Below the pieces are notes generated by a model that was not told the origin of the DNA, searched no databases, and worked only from the letters and a program-made list of their open reading frames with translations. Position numbers and translations under genes: made by a program. Shown here one piece after another: positions 55,871 through 64,000 of a stretch of DNA of 64,000 bases; position 1 is the stretch's first letter; each line of letters opens with the position of its first letter. Origin of the DNA: Streptococcus cristatus (GTDB lineage Bacteria; Bacillota; Bacilli; Lactobacillales; Streptococcaceae); NCBI RefSeq assembly GCF_003943815.1, contig NZ_RJNA01000002.1:76070-140069 (forward strand), given 5' to 3'.

Positions 55871-56824
55871 CTATCCACCTATCACGCCTGAAATGTCCTG
55901 CGTTTTCTTAAAGACACAGGCATTCCATTCGCCCTGAATCATATGTGTTTCCAGGAAAAATCCTGCTGCTTCTGCTGACTCGCGCACCATTTCCCACTTC
56001 TCAGAAATGATTCCACTCATAATCAGATAGCCCTCATCATTGACCAGACGGTAGGCATCCTCTGTCAGATGGATGAGAATATCTGCCAAAATATTGGCAA
56101 CAATGACATCCGCTTCGATTTCTACACCTCGAAGAAGATCCCCCGGCGCAACATGGATGTTCTCCATACCAGGGTTAAGCTCAATATTTTCCTGGGCCAC
56201 GCGCACCGCCACCTCATCTAAATCATAGGCGTAGATGTCCTTAGCACCCAAGAGAGAGCTAGCAATGGAGAGGACACCGCTACCTGTACCCACATCCAGC
56301 ACAGTTTCTCCGCCCCGCAAGACCTGCTCCAGAGCAAAGAGGCTCATCTTGGTCGTCGGGTGAGTACCCGTACCAAAGGCCATGCCAGGATCCAGCTTGA
56401 TAATCTTCTCATCAGCTGTCGCCTCATACTCCGTCCAGGACGGGACAATAGTCAAGTCATGGGTGATCCGAGCCGGCTCAAAGTATTTCTTCCAATTGTC
56501 CGCCCAGTCTTCCTCAGCCAGTTCCTGCCGAGTCAGCTGAATATCTCCTGTCTCCAAGCCAAAACCATCCAGCTCAGCCAGGCGCTCATTAGCCTGGGCC
56601 GCAATGGCCTCTATATCCACAGAATCCGGGTAGTAGCCGGTGATCTTGACCCGCTCGCTCTGCTCAACTTCTGGAAAAAGCTCACCGTACTGGTCAACCT
56701 GCCCCAGATAATCTGCGCTATCATCGATAGCCACACCCTGACTGCCCAGTTCAATCAGAATATTCGAGGCAGCTTCCTCCGCCTCACGCTTCACTTCAAT
56801 CGTTAATTCCTGCCAAGTATCCAT
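55871..56824 (-). CDS. prmA: Ribosomal protein L11 methyltransferase
   Basis: 317 residues from ATG 56824 ([11 protein letters not shown]). It methylates lysines and the N-terminus of L11. SAM motif [19 protein letters not shown] and [12 protein letters not shown] are diagnostic. An N-terminal substrate domain occupies roughly residues 1-90. The longer upstream Met at 56851 is not conserved. Confidence 0.95.
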   Translation of the reverse strand: MDTWQELTIEVKREAEEAASNILIELGSQGVAIDDSADYLGQVDQYGELFPEVEQSERVKITGYYPDSVDIEAIAAQANERLAELDGFGLETGDIQLTRQELAEEDWADNWKKYFEPARITHDLTIVPSWTEYEATADEKIIKLDPGMAFGTGTHPTTKMSLFALEQVLRGGETVLDVGTGSGVLSIASSLLGAKDIYAYDLDEVAVRVAQENIELNPGMENIHVAPGDLLRGVEIEADVIVANILADILIHLTEDAYRLVNDEGYLIMSGIISEKWEMVRESAEAAGFFLETHMIQGEWNACVFKKTQDISGVIGG

Positions 56825-56927
56825 CATTAAAATACCAAGCCCGTAAAACACAAAGCCAAAATAGGAAATTCTCTAACGACGTTTGCGTCTAAGAGGACTT
56901 TATCTTTTGCTACAGTGTTTAGGGCAG

Positions 56928-56952
56928 GTTCAGTTTAGAAATTTAACTGAAC
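56928..56952. terminator. Hairpin between GNAT and prmA genes
   Basis: GTTCAGTT...AACTGAAC inverted repeat with a nine-base loop and a neighbouring AT pairing. The T tail is poor on both strands, so terminator function is only possible. Confidence 0.4.
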
Positions 56953-56966
56953 AATCCTTTCTTTGT

Positions 56967-57437
56967 TTATTTTATTGTCTTCGTCATGTAAACCATATAC
57001 ATGCCCTCTTTTTCGGGCTCCGTATGGGTCTGATGATAGCCATTTTTCTCATAAAAAGCTACCATACCTTTATCTTGGAAAACCGTACATAAATCCCATT
57101 TCATAACGGTGGAGAATTTCTCCTCTATTAGAGCGAGCCCCTCAGAGCCATATCCTTTATTCTGGTGCTCTGGCAAAATCGCCACTGTCCCAATCCAGCC
57201 TGCTGTCTGTTCGTCATTTGTATTCAAGCGAATAAAGCCCAGAATCTTCTCGTCGTCTTTGACAAAATAATAAAAACTATTGGGCCGCTCAACCAACTTC
57301 CAGCGAATCCGCTCTCGCTCCTCCAGATAGGGGTCGTATTGATCCTGATATTTCTCATAAACAGCCTTAAAACTCGCTCGCTGAATGGCAATAATGGTTT
57401 CTAAATCCTCAGCTCCCGCCCGTTCAATATGAATCAT
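56967..57437 (-). CDS. GNAT family N-acetyltransferase
   Basis: 156 residues. The acetyl-CoA binding motif is VAILPEHQNKGYGSEGL. Substrate not predictable. It overlaps the preceding Nudix gene by four bases (ATGA), so the two are translated together. Confidence 0.88.
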   Translation of the reverse strand: MIHIERAGAEDLETIIAIQRASFKAVYEKYQDQYDPYLEERERIRWKLVERPNSFYYFVKDDEKILGFIRLNTNDEQTAGWIGTVAILPEHQNKGYGSEGLALIEEKFSTVMKWDLCTVFQDKGMVAFYEKNGYHQTHTEPEKEGMYMVYMTKTIK

Positions 57438-57862
57438 GCTCGCACCTCCAAATAATCCCTCACCCTATCCTGCAACTGAGGCACAACCTTATCTGAGCCA
57501 AGAAACTCATCAATGCTCATCAATTTGTAGCCCTGTCCTTCATCGCCAAAGACGATACTATTAAACTGGTCCTGCGTTAACTCACCGACTAGAAAGACGG
57601 ATTCCTTCCCCTCAAAAAGCATGCTTGGATAAACCTTACTCCAAAGCAGACAATCCTCAGTCAAATGAATGCCCAGTTCTTCATAAACTTCACGCGCCAC
57701 GCACTCAAAAGGACTTTCATCGCCTTCACGTCCACCACCGGGCAACTCCCACATATTGGGCCAGGGAATGTTTGACTTATCATCCCGCAAGATAGTTAAA
57801 ATTCTATCGTCACAAAAGAGGGCAATCTTGCAGCCTGTAAAATCAGAAATTTCTATTTCCAT
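57434..57862 (-). CDS. Nudix hydrolase
   Basis: 142 residues with a full Nudix box: GGGREGDESPFECVAREV-YEELGI. The substrate is unknown. It follows the M50 protease gene by one base and precedes the GNAT gene with overlap, forming an operon. Confidence 0.88.
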   Translation of the reverse strand: MEIEISDFTGCKIALFCDDRILTILRDDKSNIPWPNMWELPGGGREGDESPFECVAREVYEELGIHLTEDCLLWSKVYPSMLFEGKESVFLVGELTQDQFNSIVFGDEGQGYKLMSIDEFLGSDKVVPQLQDRVRDYLEVRA

Positions 57863-57863
57863 A

Positions 57864-58931
57864 TTAGACTCCTTCGGCTAATGCCTTTTCCAGCTCTGCT
57901 AACCAGTTTTCATAATAGCGTTTCTCGTCCCGTAGCATTCGGCTGCTATTCATTTTCTGTCTAGCAATCTTCATAGCCTTGCGAGTTTGAGCTACATCTT
58001 TCTTTACCTTAAATTGATACCAGGCTTGAATCATCTGCACATCTGCTATTTTTAGAGATAAAAAGGATTTAACACTTCGAATACCTGCATATTTCTCCGC
58101 TTTCTCATTATCTCCTTCCAGCAAGGCGATTTGAAGAAGGTATAATTGCGAAAGAGTTTGAGACATCGAATTATCTGTTTTATCTAATAAAGACTGAAAC
58201 CGTTTTTTTGCACCTTCTATATTATCATCCAATATGAAAACCACTCCCTCAAGAGTTTGAATACTTTCTGCAAAGCTCCCACTTGCATCCTCAGGAACAG
58301 GCATGGTAAAGTCTTTCAAATCATACTCTTGAGGAGCAAGCAAAGTTTGGGCAGAATGCCTTAACACCAAGTAAGCGTATTTGATATTTTCAGGGTGTTG
58401 TCGCAATTCCCAGATTTTTGCTCCATCGGTGATGCCGACTGGCAAAGCGTTGCTTAGGAAGAAAGACAAATTCAGAAAAATCCAAGTACCAGCAAAATAC
58501 CAACTTTTTGTCAAAAATCCAAACAATATCGCTAATAAGATCAAACTGAGATGAACCAGCAAACCTCCTGAAAGCATCAAGATGATTCTTTGATCGCTTT
58601 CATCTTCTTTCAATCCAATGTACTGAGCACCAACATTTTTCAGAACGGCTGTTCGACTAAGATGAAACCTACCTGACTTTTTGGTCAAAAGAAAATGTCC
58701 TAATCCAAATGCCACCAACCGATAGCCTGTCAAGTAGCCACAAAAAGCATGACCCAGCTCATGAAGAATAAAGATTAAATACATGCTTAGAAGAGCGAAG
58801 CTATAACCAAAAGTAAAGACTAAAACTGCGGAATACCCCAACTCTGCAAATGCGATAGTGCCACAAGCAAAAGCTAGCATAATAAAGGCAAAAGCTAGCA
58901 CATAAACCAAATACGTCCCAATTTTCTTCAT
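57864..58931 (-). CDS. M50-like membrane zinc metalloprotease with helical C-terminal domain
   Basis: 355 residues from ATG 58931 (GGAG five bases upstream). Membrane helices surround HELGH (residues 57-61) and NALPVGITDG (161-170), which give the His-His-Asp zinc site of site-2 proteases. Hydrophobic segments lie at about 5-25, 35-55, 115-140 and 145-165. The C-terminal half (about 200-355) is soluble and helical, with TPR-like Leu/Ala/Tyr spacing (LYLLQIALLEGDNEKAEKYA). Likely an intramembrane protease; its substrate is unknown. It is encoded with DUF3013, Nudix and GNAT genes. Confidence 0.82.
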   Translation of the reverse strand: MKKIGTYLVYVLAFAFIMLAFACGTIAFAELGYSAVLVFTFGYSFALLSMYLIFILHELGHAFCGYLTGYRLVAFGLGHFLLTKKSGRFHLSRTAVLKNVGAQYIGLKEDESDQRIILMLSGGLLVHLSLILLAILFGFLTKSWYFAGTWIFLNLSFFLSNALPVGITDGAKIWELRQHPENIKYAYLVLRHSAQTLLAPQEYDLKDFTMPVPEDASGSFAESIQTLEGVVFILDDNIEGAKKRFQSLLDKTDNSMSQTLSQLYLLQIALLEGDNEKAEKYAGIRSVKSFLSLKIADVQMIQAWYQFKVKKDVAQTRKAMKIARQKMNSSRMLRDEKRYYENWLAELEKALAEGV

Positions 58932-58949
58932 AAAATCTCCAACCAACTC

Positions 58950-59420
58950 CTAATATCTCGGATAAGGATAGAATTCCGTCTCAGCCAAGTCAGCTCTGCC
59001 ATTTTCAAAAGCCTCAGCATTCCAAGCCATCTCAAACTCTGCTGCCTCTGGATCTGCTAAAAAGTCCATGAGCGCATCAAGGCCAGACTCAGCCGTTTGG
59101 GTTAGGAAATCCACGAAATAAGCCAGAAACTCCCTTGACAGCCCCTTCTTCGGCTCATAGGGCAGGGCAGCCAGATAGTCCTCGGCCTCAAAACGAGACT
59201 TGACCGGATTATAGAAAAGCACAGCTTCCTCAAAGTAAATATCTTCTGCCGAGGCATTACCCTCAGCATCAACCGTCTCAATACCGCCGGGATTTTGCAC
59301 CTCAAGGAGGAAGGCCACTTCCACTGCGTGATTCTTCTTGTCCCAGTTTATCTCATAGTCAAAAGGAAAGCTCTTCCCCATTTCCTCGTCCAATATCTCT
59401 AAAAAACCGTACTTAGCCAT
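58950..59420 (-). CDS. DUF3013 family protein
   Basis: 156 residues, strongly acidic (many Glu/Asp, FADPEAAEFEMAWNAEA-like content), no signal peptide. It matches the DUF3013 family seen in streptococci, often near prmA. Function unknown. It heads the minus-strand run that includes the M50 protease. Confidence 0.8.
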   Translation of the reverse strand: MAKYGFLEILDEEMGKSFPFDYEINWDKKNHAVEVAFLLEVQNPGGIETVDAEGNASAEDIYFEEAVLFYNPVKSRFEAEDYLAALPYEPKKGLSREFLAYFVDFLTQTAESGLDALMDFLADPEAAEFEMAWNAEAFENGRADLAETEFYPYPRY

Positions 59421-59448
59421 GATTTCCTCTTTTCATTGTGATAAAATA

Positions 59449-59467
59449 TTACTATCTATAATAGTAA
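59449..59467. promoter_or_regulatory. Perfect inverted repeat at the rarA promoter
   Basis: TTACTAT-CTATA-ATAGTAA spans the likely rarA -10 (TATAAT 59457-59462) in the 87-base divergent gap between the DUF3013 gene and rarA. It could be an operator; no known regulator motif was matched. Confidence 0.4.
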
Positions 59468-59507
59468 CACAAAAAGCCAAGAAAAACACTTGCAGAAAGG
59501 AAATCTT

Positions 59508-60776
59508 ATGCCAGAAAACCTCGCCCTGCGCATGCGGCCAACCAGCATTGATCAGATCATCGGCCAGCAACATCTGGTCGGACCCGGGAAAATCATCCGC
59601 CGCATGGTTGAAGCCAACCGCCTGTCCTCGATGATTCTATATGGACCACCCGGCATCGGCAAAACCTCCATCGCCTCGGCTATTGCCGGCACAACCAAGT
59701 TTGCCTTTCGGACCTTTAACGCCACCGTAGATAGCAAGAAACGCCTGCAAGAGATCGCTGAAGAAGCGAAATTTTCCGGCGGACTGGTGCTCCTGCTAGA
59801 CGAGATTCACCGTCTGGACAAGACCAAGCAAGATTTCCTGCTGCCACTATTAGAAAGTGGGCTGGTTATTATGATTGGGGCGACGACGGAAAATCCTTTC
59901 TTCTCAGTGACACCCGCTATTCGCAGCCGGGTTCAGATATTTGAACTTGAGCCCCTCAGCAACGACGACATTCGGACAGCTATTCAGTTAGCCTTGACAG
60001 ATAAGGAACGAGGATTTGATTTTCCAGTGGAGCTAGACAAGGAAGCTCTGGACTTCATCGCTATCTCTACCAACGGAGACCTGCGCTCCGCCTATAACTC
60101 GCTGGACCTAGCCGTACTCTCTACCCCAGAAGATAGCAAGGGCATCCGTCACATCACGCTCGATGTCATGGAAAACAGCCTGCAAAAGAGCTATATCACC
60201 ATGGATAAGGACGGGGACGGCCATTACGATGTCCTCTCTGCCCTGCAGAAGTCCATCCGTGGCTCCGATGTCAATGCCAGCCTCCACTACGCAGCTCGCC
60301 TCGTTGAGGCAGGAGACTTGCCTAGCCTAGCTCGACGCTTGACCGTTATCGCTTACGAAGATATTGGCCTAGCAAATCCTGACGCCCAAGTCCATACCGT
60401 TACAGCCCTGGAAGCAGCCCAGCGGATCGGCTTTCCTGAAGCCCGTATCCTCATTGCCAATATTGTTATTGATCTGGCTCTGTCGCCCAAGTCCAACTCA
60501 GCCTATGTGGCTATGGACAAGGCTTTAGCCGACCTCAGAAAGAATGGAAATCTGCCCATCCCACGCCACTTACGAGACGGCCACTACGCAGGAAGCAAAG
60601 AATTGGGCAACGCACAGGACTATCTCTACCCTCACTCCTATCTTGGCAATTGGGTCAAGCAGGACTACCTGCCCGATAAGATAAAAGACGCCAATTATTT
60701 CACTCCCAATGAAAATGGCAAATACGAGCGAGCCCTTGGATTGACCAAGAATAAGATTGATGACTTAAAAAAATGA
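59508..60776 (+). CDS. rarA: Replication-associated recombination protein RarA/MgsA
   Basis: 422 residues from ATG 59508 (GAAAGGAAATCTT upstream). AAA+ ATPase with Walker A GPPGIGKTSIA, Walker B LLLDEIHRLDK and Sensor 1 MIGATTENPFF, followed by the tetramerisation domain ending HYAGSKELGNAQDYLYPH. It acts at stalled replication forks. 6S RNA and tRNA-Lys follow on the same strand. Confidence 0.95.
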   Translation: MPENLALRMRPTSIDQIIGQQHLVGPGKIIRRMVEANRLSSMILYGPPGIGKTSIASAIAGTTKFAFRTFNATVDSKKRLQEIAEEAKFSGGLVLLLDEIHRLDKTKQDFLLPLLESGLVIMIGATTENPFFSVTPAIRSRVQIFELEPLSNDDIRTAIQLALTDKERGFDFPVELDKEALDFIAISTNGDLRSAYNSLDLAVLSTPEDSKGIRHITLDVMENSLQKSYITMDKDGDGHYDVLSALQKSIRGSDVNASLHYAARLVEAGDLPSLARRLTVIAYEDIGLANPDAQVHTVTALEAAQRIGFPEARILIANIVIDLALSPKSNSAYVAMDKALADLRKNGNLPIPRHLRDGHYAGSKELGNAQDYLYPHSYLGNWVKQDYLPDKIKDANYFTPNENGKYERALGLTKNKIDDLKK

Positions 60777-60808
60777 TGGCATCGTTTGCAAAAAATCACA
60801 TTTTTCTC

Positions 60809-60836
60809 TTGAATTTTTCAAAATTTATGGTATTAT
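60809..60836 (+). promoter_or_regulatory. Promoter of 6S RNA
   Basis: TTGAAT (60809-60814), 16-base spacer, TATTAT (60831-60836) with an upstream TG; TATAAT overlaps at 60834-60839. Confidence 0.55.
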
Positions 60837-60848
60837 AATTATAGAAAC

Positions 60849-61031
60849 GCTGTGGTGTACGACTTCACACTTAAGTGTTGACCGACTATTTTTTGTATTA
60901 TTAGGGAAACAAAAGACTTCTAACAGCGTGCAAGCCGTGTCACGCGGAAGCAGCTTCAGTTAGAGCGAGTTGCCCACCTGCTTAATTGCGCGGGTTCAAT
61001 ACAAATCGTGAAGGTCCGGCACCAATACAGC
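60849..61031 (+). ncRNA. ssrS: 6S RNA
   Basis: About 183 bases without an open frame. The two ends pair as a long interrupted rod: GCTGT/ACAGC, GGTG/CACC and GACTTCAC/GTGAAGGTC, with a central single-stranded bubble and a further internal stem. This is the form of 6S RNA, which mimics an open promoter and sequesters the RNA polymerase holoenzyme. The placement beside tRNA-Lys after rarA, and the poly-T after ACAGC, support it. Confidence 0.75.
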
Positions 61032-61041
61032 TTTTTCTCTT

Positions 61042-61114
61042 GCCTCCTTAGCTCAGTTGGTAGAGCAGTAGACTCTTAATCTATGGGTCGCAGGTTCGAG
61101 CCCTGCAGGGGGCA
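61042..61114 (+). tRNA. tRNA-Lys (anticodon CTT)
   Basis: 73 bases. Acceptor GCCTCCT/AGGGGGC with a G-U pair, D arm AGCTCAGTTGGTAGAGC, anticodon stem with loop CTCTTAA, T arm GCAGGTTCGAGCCCTGC. CCA is not encoded. It is probably cotranscribed with 6S RNA. An integrase fragment lies 87 bases downstream, so this tRNA may be an integration site. Confidence 0.95.
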
Positions 61115-61131
61115 TAGAAAGTATGACTAAG

Positions 61132-61155
61132 AAAGCCTACTCTGTAGGCTTTTTT
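61132..61155 (+). terminator. Terminator of 6S RNA-tRNA-Lys
   Basis: AAAGCCTAC-TCT-GTAGGCTTT followed by TTT. Confidence 0.85.
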
Positions 61156-61174
61156 GCTTGCTCTGAAATCATTT

Positions 61175-61194
61175 TGCCCCACTTTCTGCCCCAC
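61175..61194. repeat. Paired TGCCCCAC direct repeats near the integrase end
   Basis: TGCCCCAC occurs at 61175-61182 and 61187-61194, a 12-base spacing, between tRNA-Lys and the integrase stop. Such short direct repeats are common at the ends of integrases of phage and integrative elements, perhaps as arm-type sites. Confidence 0.4.
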
Positions 61195-61200
61195 ATTTTT

Positions 61201-61890
61201 TTATGAGCAATCTTTCCAAATATCTCTTATTTGATTAAATTCTTCAAAAATTTTCTCTTCTAAAGTGTGTCCGTACACTTCTACCAACATTGAAATATCT
61301 CTATGCCCTAGAATTTTTGCGATAACTCCAAGGTCAAATCCTTTGTGCCAGAGGTAGCTCCCATAGGTATGACGTGCTCCTTTTGTCGTGATAATTGGAT
61401 AAATGTCCAACTCATTTAAGAGAACACTCAAAGCTTTATTGACACTTGCGATATCTGGGACTGAATGAATATATCCAAAATGTTGAAAAATCATCCGATA
61501 TCGATTTTTGATTCCTAACTCCATGTTTGCCCTTTCTTGCTCCGTTTGTAAAAGGCGCAAAATTTTGATACACTCCTCGTCTATTGGAACCATCCGAATA
61601 GACGTTTTATTTTTTGGTGGAACAAACTTATGAGAGAGAGTATTATACCTCCTGTATGTTTTTAACAATCCTCTGTCAAAATCAACCTCATTCCAAGTTA
61701 ACGCTATTAACTCTCCAAACCTCATGCCTGTTTTTAATAGAAAATAGACAATATAAGGAACAATTGAACGTTGGTAATCAAATTTTCTCTTTACTGCTAA
61801 AAGTAAATCCAGATAGTCCTTTTCTGTATGTAAATATTTCTCTTCTGTCATCTGTTGTTCTTTGGATGAAAATAATTTGCTGTATGAGGG
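61201..61890 (-). pseudogene. Tyrosine-type integrase remnant (catalytic domain only)
   Basis: 216 residues from the internal Met (61851) carry the C-terminal catalytic domain: Arg in LLKTGMRFGELIALTW, GARHTYGSYLWHKG and LGHRDISMLVEVYGH with the nucleophilic Tyr. The usual 150-170 N-terminal residues (SAM-like and arm-binding) are missing. The frame continues upstream for about 25 codons beyond the Met with similar sequence before hitting TGA at about 61907. It is therefore a truncated, probably inactive remnant of an element that once sat at tRNA-Lys. Confidence 0.85.
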
Positions 61891-62014
61891 CGATTTTCTT
61901 TTTGTAAGTCAGACTGAACTTCCAAATTATCCATTTAGTTTATTGACATTTCCTAAAAAAGGGTGTAGAATACTTTTAATAAAAAACTATACTATATAAT
62001 AGGAGTGTATTGAA

Positions 62015-62530
62015 ATGAAATTTTCTAATCGTTTACTGCTATTCCTTGCAGGAGTTGTTTTTGTCCTTTTAGGACTTTTCCTATTTACACACCCAGTAGC
62101 TAATCTTGTTGCTTACAGCTGGTGGATTGCATTTGATTTACTGGTTTCTTCTATAGCAGCTATTTTAGGCTATTTCTCTGCACCAAAAGAGCTTCGCTCA
62201 CCTGTTTATCTTTTCCAAGGGTTTGTTAGTCTTCTCTTAGCTCTTTACCTCGTTGCTTATGGCTTTGTGACCCTGCCGGTCGTCATTCCGACCATTGTAG
62301 GAATTTGGTTAATTGTAGAAGCCATTATTGTTTTCTTTAAAGGCAATCGTCTAGGATTGATTTTCCCTATTATTGGTAGCAATATCATGTGGGTAGCCTT
62401 GCTTGTATTTTTACTAGGTCTAGTGATTCTGTTCAATCCAGTGGCTACAGGTGTCTTTGTCGTTTATGTCATTGCCTTTTCATTTTTAGTTACTGGCTTC
62501 ACCTACATTATTGAGGCCTTTCGTAAATAG
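62015..62530 (+). CDS. DUF308/HdeD family membrane protein
   Basis: 171 residues with six hydrophobic helices (LLLFLAGVVFVLLGLFLFTH at the start, AYSWWIAFDLLVSSIAAIL, SLLLALYLVAYGFVTL, ...). Pattern matches the HdeD family of small integral membrane proteins, linked to acid resistance in E. coli; the role in streptococci is unknown. ATAGGAG lies upstream of the ATG. Confidence 0.85.
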   Translation: MKFSNRLLLFLAGVVFVLLGLFLFTHPVANLVAYSWWIAFDLLVSSIAAILGYFSAPKELRSPVYLFQGFVSLLLALYLVAYGFVTLPVVIPTIVGIWLIVEAIIVFFKGNRLGLIFPIIGSNIMWVALLVFLLGLVILFNPVATGVFVVYVIAFSFLVTGFTYIIEAFRK

Positions 62531-62608
62531 TCTAGTTGCTATTTCTATCGCATTCAAAAAAGCTGGGAAATCATATTCTCAGCTTTTTCGTCTCTTTACC
62601 TAACAAGA

Positions 62609-62764
62609 GGCAACCAACTATACACAGAAGATGGAAAAGAGTTGTATATTGATCCAACTTCTCAGAAAAGAACACTTCATACCCAATATGAACCTGGTTT
62701 TATTGAAGCAAGAGATAAATCTCCACTAGAGCTCTTAATTGAAAATAAGGAGCTATTAGATTAA
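62609..62764 (+). pseudogene. 3' fragment of an unidentified gene
   Basis: An open frame without a start codon encodes GNQLYTEDGKELYIDPTS, then QKRTLHTQYEPGFIEARDK and a helical end ...LLIENKELLD before TAA. Composition and codon use look like real protein. The 5' part is absent, so this is the decayed tail of a lost gene. The family was not recognised. A terminator hairpin follows. Confidence 0.5.
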
Positions 62765-62768
62765 ATAA

Positions 62769-62795
62769 AAAAAGCGAGGATATCCTCGCTTTTCT
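62769..62795. terminator. Bidirectional terminator
   Basis: AAAGCGAGGATATCCTCGCTTT is perfectly self-complementary and flanked by A and T runs. Confidence 0.78.
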
Positions 62796-62937
62796 ATTGT
62801 AAAATCTTATTCTTCATTATCAATCATCAAACACTCTGCCTGTGAGTTGGTACATGAGGTAAATGTGCTCCAAGGTTTTGACAATTCGCGTCACATGAAG
62901 TTATTTAAGCATCTCCTTTTCTCTCATTACCATTTTC

Positions 62938-62946
62938 TGTTATAAT
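62938..62946 (+). promoter_or_regulatory. Extended -10 promoter of the LtrA-family gene
   Basis: TGT-TATAAT at 62938-62946, 33 bases before the start codon; no clear -35. Confidence 0.55.
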
Positions 62947-62978
62947 AAATTGTACTTCTAGAATAGAAAGGACTTAAG

Positions 62979-64000
62979 ATGACAACTCTTATTAAACATA
63001 AACGTGTAGAATTTTCAGAACTTTTTTATGACCTAGTTTTTGTTTTTGCAATTTCAAAAGCAACTACTTTAATTGAGCATCTTCATAACGGTATTTTGAC
63101 TTGGAATTCTTTCCTTGATTTTTTCATGGCTGTTTTGGTTCTCACTGATTCATGGATGATTCAAACCGTTTATACCAATCGCTATGGAAAGAACTCTTTA
63201 TTTAACATGGTAATCATGTTTATCAAAATGGGACTTTTACTCTTTATAGCCAATATGATTGGACCTGATTGGCAACAATATTTTCATTATCTTTGTTGGG
63301 CTGTTGGTACATTAACCTTTACCTTATTTTTACAATATTTGGTTGAATTTTTTAGAAAATCAACCGATAATGTTGAACGGGAAAGTATCAAAGGTTTTCT
63401 ATGGATAACAGGGCTAGGAAGTTTAGGAGTCTATCTAGCAGCTCTTCTTCCTATTTACGTTGGAGTCTCTGTCTTATTTGCTAGTATTCTGCTAACATTT
63501 ATTATGCCAATTATCTTGCTTAGTAAAGATAAGCATTACCAGGTAAATCTCCCCCATTTAATCGAGCGCATCTCCCTTCTTGTCATTATTACGTTTGGAG
63601 AGATGATTATGGAGCTAGCTAACTTCTTTACAATCGAGAATTTCTCGATTTATTCGGTTCTTTATTTCATTATTATGCTTTCTCTGTTCTTGTTTTATTT
63701 TGGTCAATTCGACCATGCTATTGATGAAGAATCTAATCAAAAGGGACTATTTCTAATTTACAGTCACTATCCTATTTTCATTGGACTTATTATGATGACC
63801 GTTTCGATGAGTTTTCTTCTGAATCCTGAAGCTAATCTTCTCTTTGCAACCAGCTTCTCTTATATCGGATTTGGCCTCTTTCAAGCTGCTGTCCTAGTAA
63901 ATGGGCCCTATAACAAACACTATCTTCGCTATTCGAAAAGTTACTACTGTGTCCAAGCGACACTCTATCTGGCTGCCTTGATTCTCTCTTTAATCTTTGC
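62979..64000 (+). CDS. Low temperature requirement protein A (LtrA) family, 3' partial
   Basis: From ATG 62979 (GAAAGGACTTAAG upstream) an open frame of 340 codons runs off the window. It begins MTTLIKHKRVEFSELFYDLV, the LtrA signature start, and contains many membrane helices (FVFAISKATTLI, FFMAVLVLTDSWMI, MVIMFIKMGLLLFIANMIG, SLLVIITFGEMIMELA and further). LtrA family proteins are of unknown molecular function, named after growth at low temperature in Listeria. The C-terminus is beyond the window. Confidence 0.85.
   Translation, partial: MTTLIKHKRVEFSELFYDLVFVFAISKATTLIEHLHNGILTWNSFLDFFMAVLVLTDSWMIQTVYTNRYGKNSLFNMVIMFIKMGLLLFIANMIGPDWQQYFHYLCWAVGTLTFTLFLQYLVEFFRKSTDNVERESIKGFLWITGLGSLGVYLAALLPIYVGVSVLFASILLTFIMPIILLSKDKHYQVNLPHLIERISLLVIITFGEMIMELANFFTIENFSIYSVLYFIIMLSLFLFYFGQFDHAIDEESNQKGLFLIYSHYPIFIGLIMMTVSMSFLLNPEANLLFATSFSYIGFGLFQAAVLVNGPYNKHYLRYSKSYYCVQATLYLAALILSLIF

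Noticed and set aside
61201..61851. Functional integrase
   Set aside because: The N-terminal half is missing and an in-frame TGA lies upstream; only the catalytic domain remains.
62820..62897. Short minus-strand frame ending ...MYQLTGRVFDD
   Set aside because: Only about 25 codons after an in-frame stop; protein-like, but too short to list as a feature. Mentioned in the debris finding.

Overview
This window is a low-GC Firmicute chromosome segment whose gene content and order are those of Streptococcus, most likely the sanguinis/mitis group. The evidence is the purC-L-F-M-N-H block, the tatD-rnmV-ksgA-rsgA-rpe-thiN-rmuC-yhaM-purR run, the rpsL-rpsG-fusA and gap/pgk neighbourhood, glnR-glnA, a degenerate RNase J2, an MgrA-type regulator and a Gls24/Asp23 stress operon. 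Most genes lie on the minus strand. It is largely core genome with small accessory insertions and scars; there is no intact prophage, integrative element, insertion sequence or CRISPR array.

Layout. 1-1333: end of pepX, a lipoprotein, ebfC. 1344-11314: the purine operon, with a frameshifted SUFU-domain gene between purN and purH. 11399-13780: glnR-glnA with a consensus GlnR operator, and a small membrane protein. 13983-16777: pgk and gap, with a second, foreign-looking 3' end of pgk. 16864-20327: fusA, rpsG, rpsL. 20466-30786: membrane-anchored Ser/Pro protein, purR, yhaM, rmuC, thiN, rpe, rsgA, tRNA-Leu, rsmA, a frameshifted gene, an SDR gene next to a duplicated rnmV tail, rnmV, tatD. 30902-33110: a plus-strand cassette (DUF2975 protein, small HTH regulator, large membrane protein). 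33143-37010: rpmH, unknown gene, jag, yidC, rnpA between two copies of a 180-bp three-hairpin repeat. 37009-43427: lipoprotein broken by a stop codon, gltX, esterase, rnjB, alcohol dehydrogenase. 43600-44031: no protein gene, but a promoter overlapping a cre-like site that could drive a non-coding RNA. 44080-47865: Gls24 operon and divergent mgrA-like regulator. 47886-60776: ABC transporter pair, carbonic anhydrase, AIM24, radA, phosphatase, dut, Nudix, amidotransferase, rsmE, prmA, GNAT, Nudix, M50 protease, DUF3013, rarA. 60809-64000: 6S RNA, tRNA-Lys, integrase remnant, DUF308 protein, gene scraps, start of an LtrA-family gene.

How it works together. PurR (21099-21914) should control the purine operon and itself through PurBoxes; GlnR should repress glnR-glnA when nitrogen is rich. 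The rsmA-rsgA-rpe run and the jag-yidC-rnpA run link ribosome maturation, RNA processing and membrane insertion. The Gls24 operon is a five-gene envelope-stress unit that includes a 57-residue membrane protein.

Most interesting points: the possible CcpA-controlled non-coding transcript at 43618-43988; two independent scars where the 3' end of a housekeeping gene is present twice with near-silent divergence (pgk, rnmV); three accessory genes each broken by one small lesion; the three-hairpin repeat; and radA, whose only in-frame start for the zinc-finger form appears to be AUC. No wholly new multi-gene system could be demonstrated from sequence alone.
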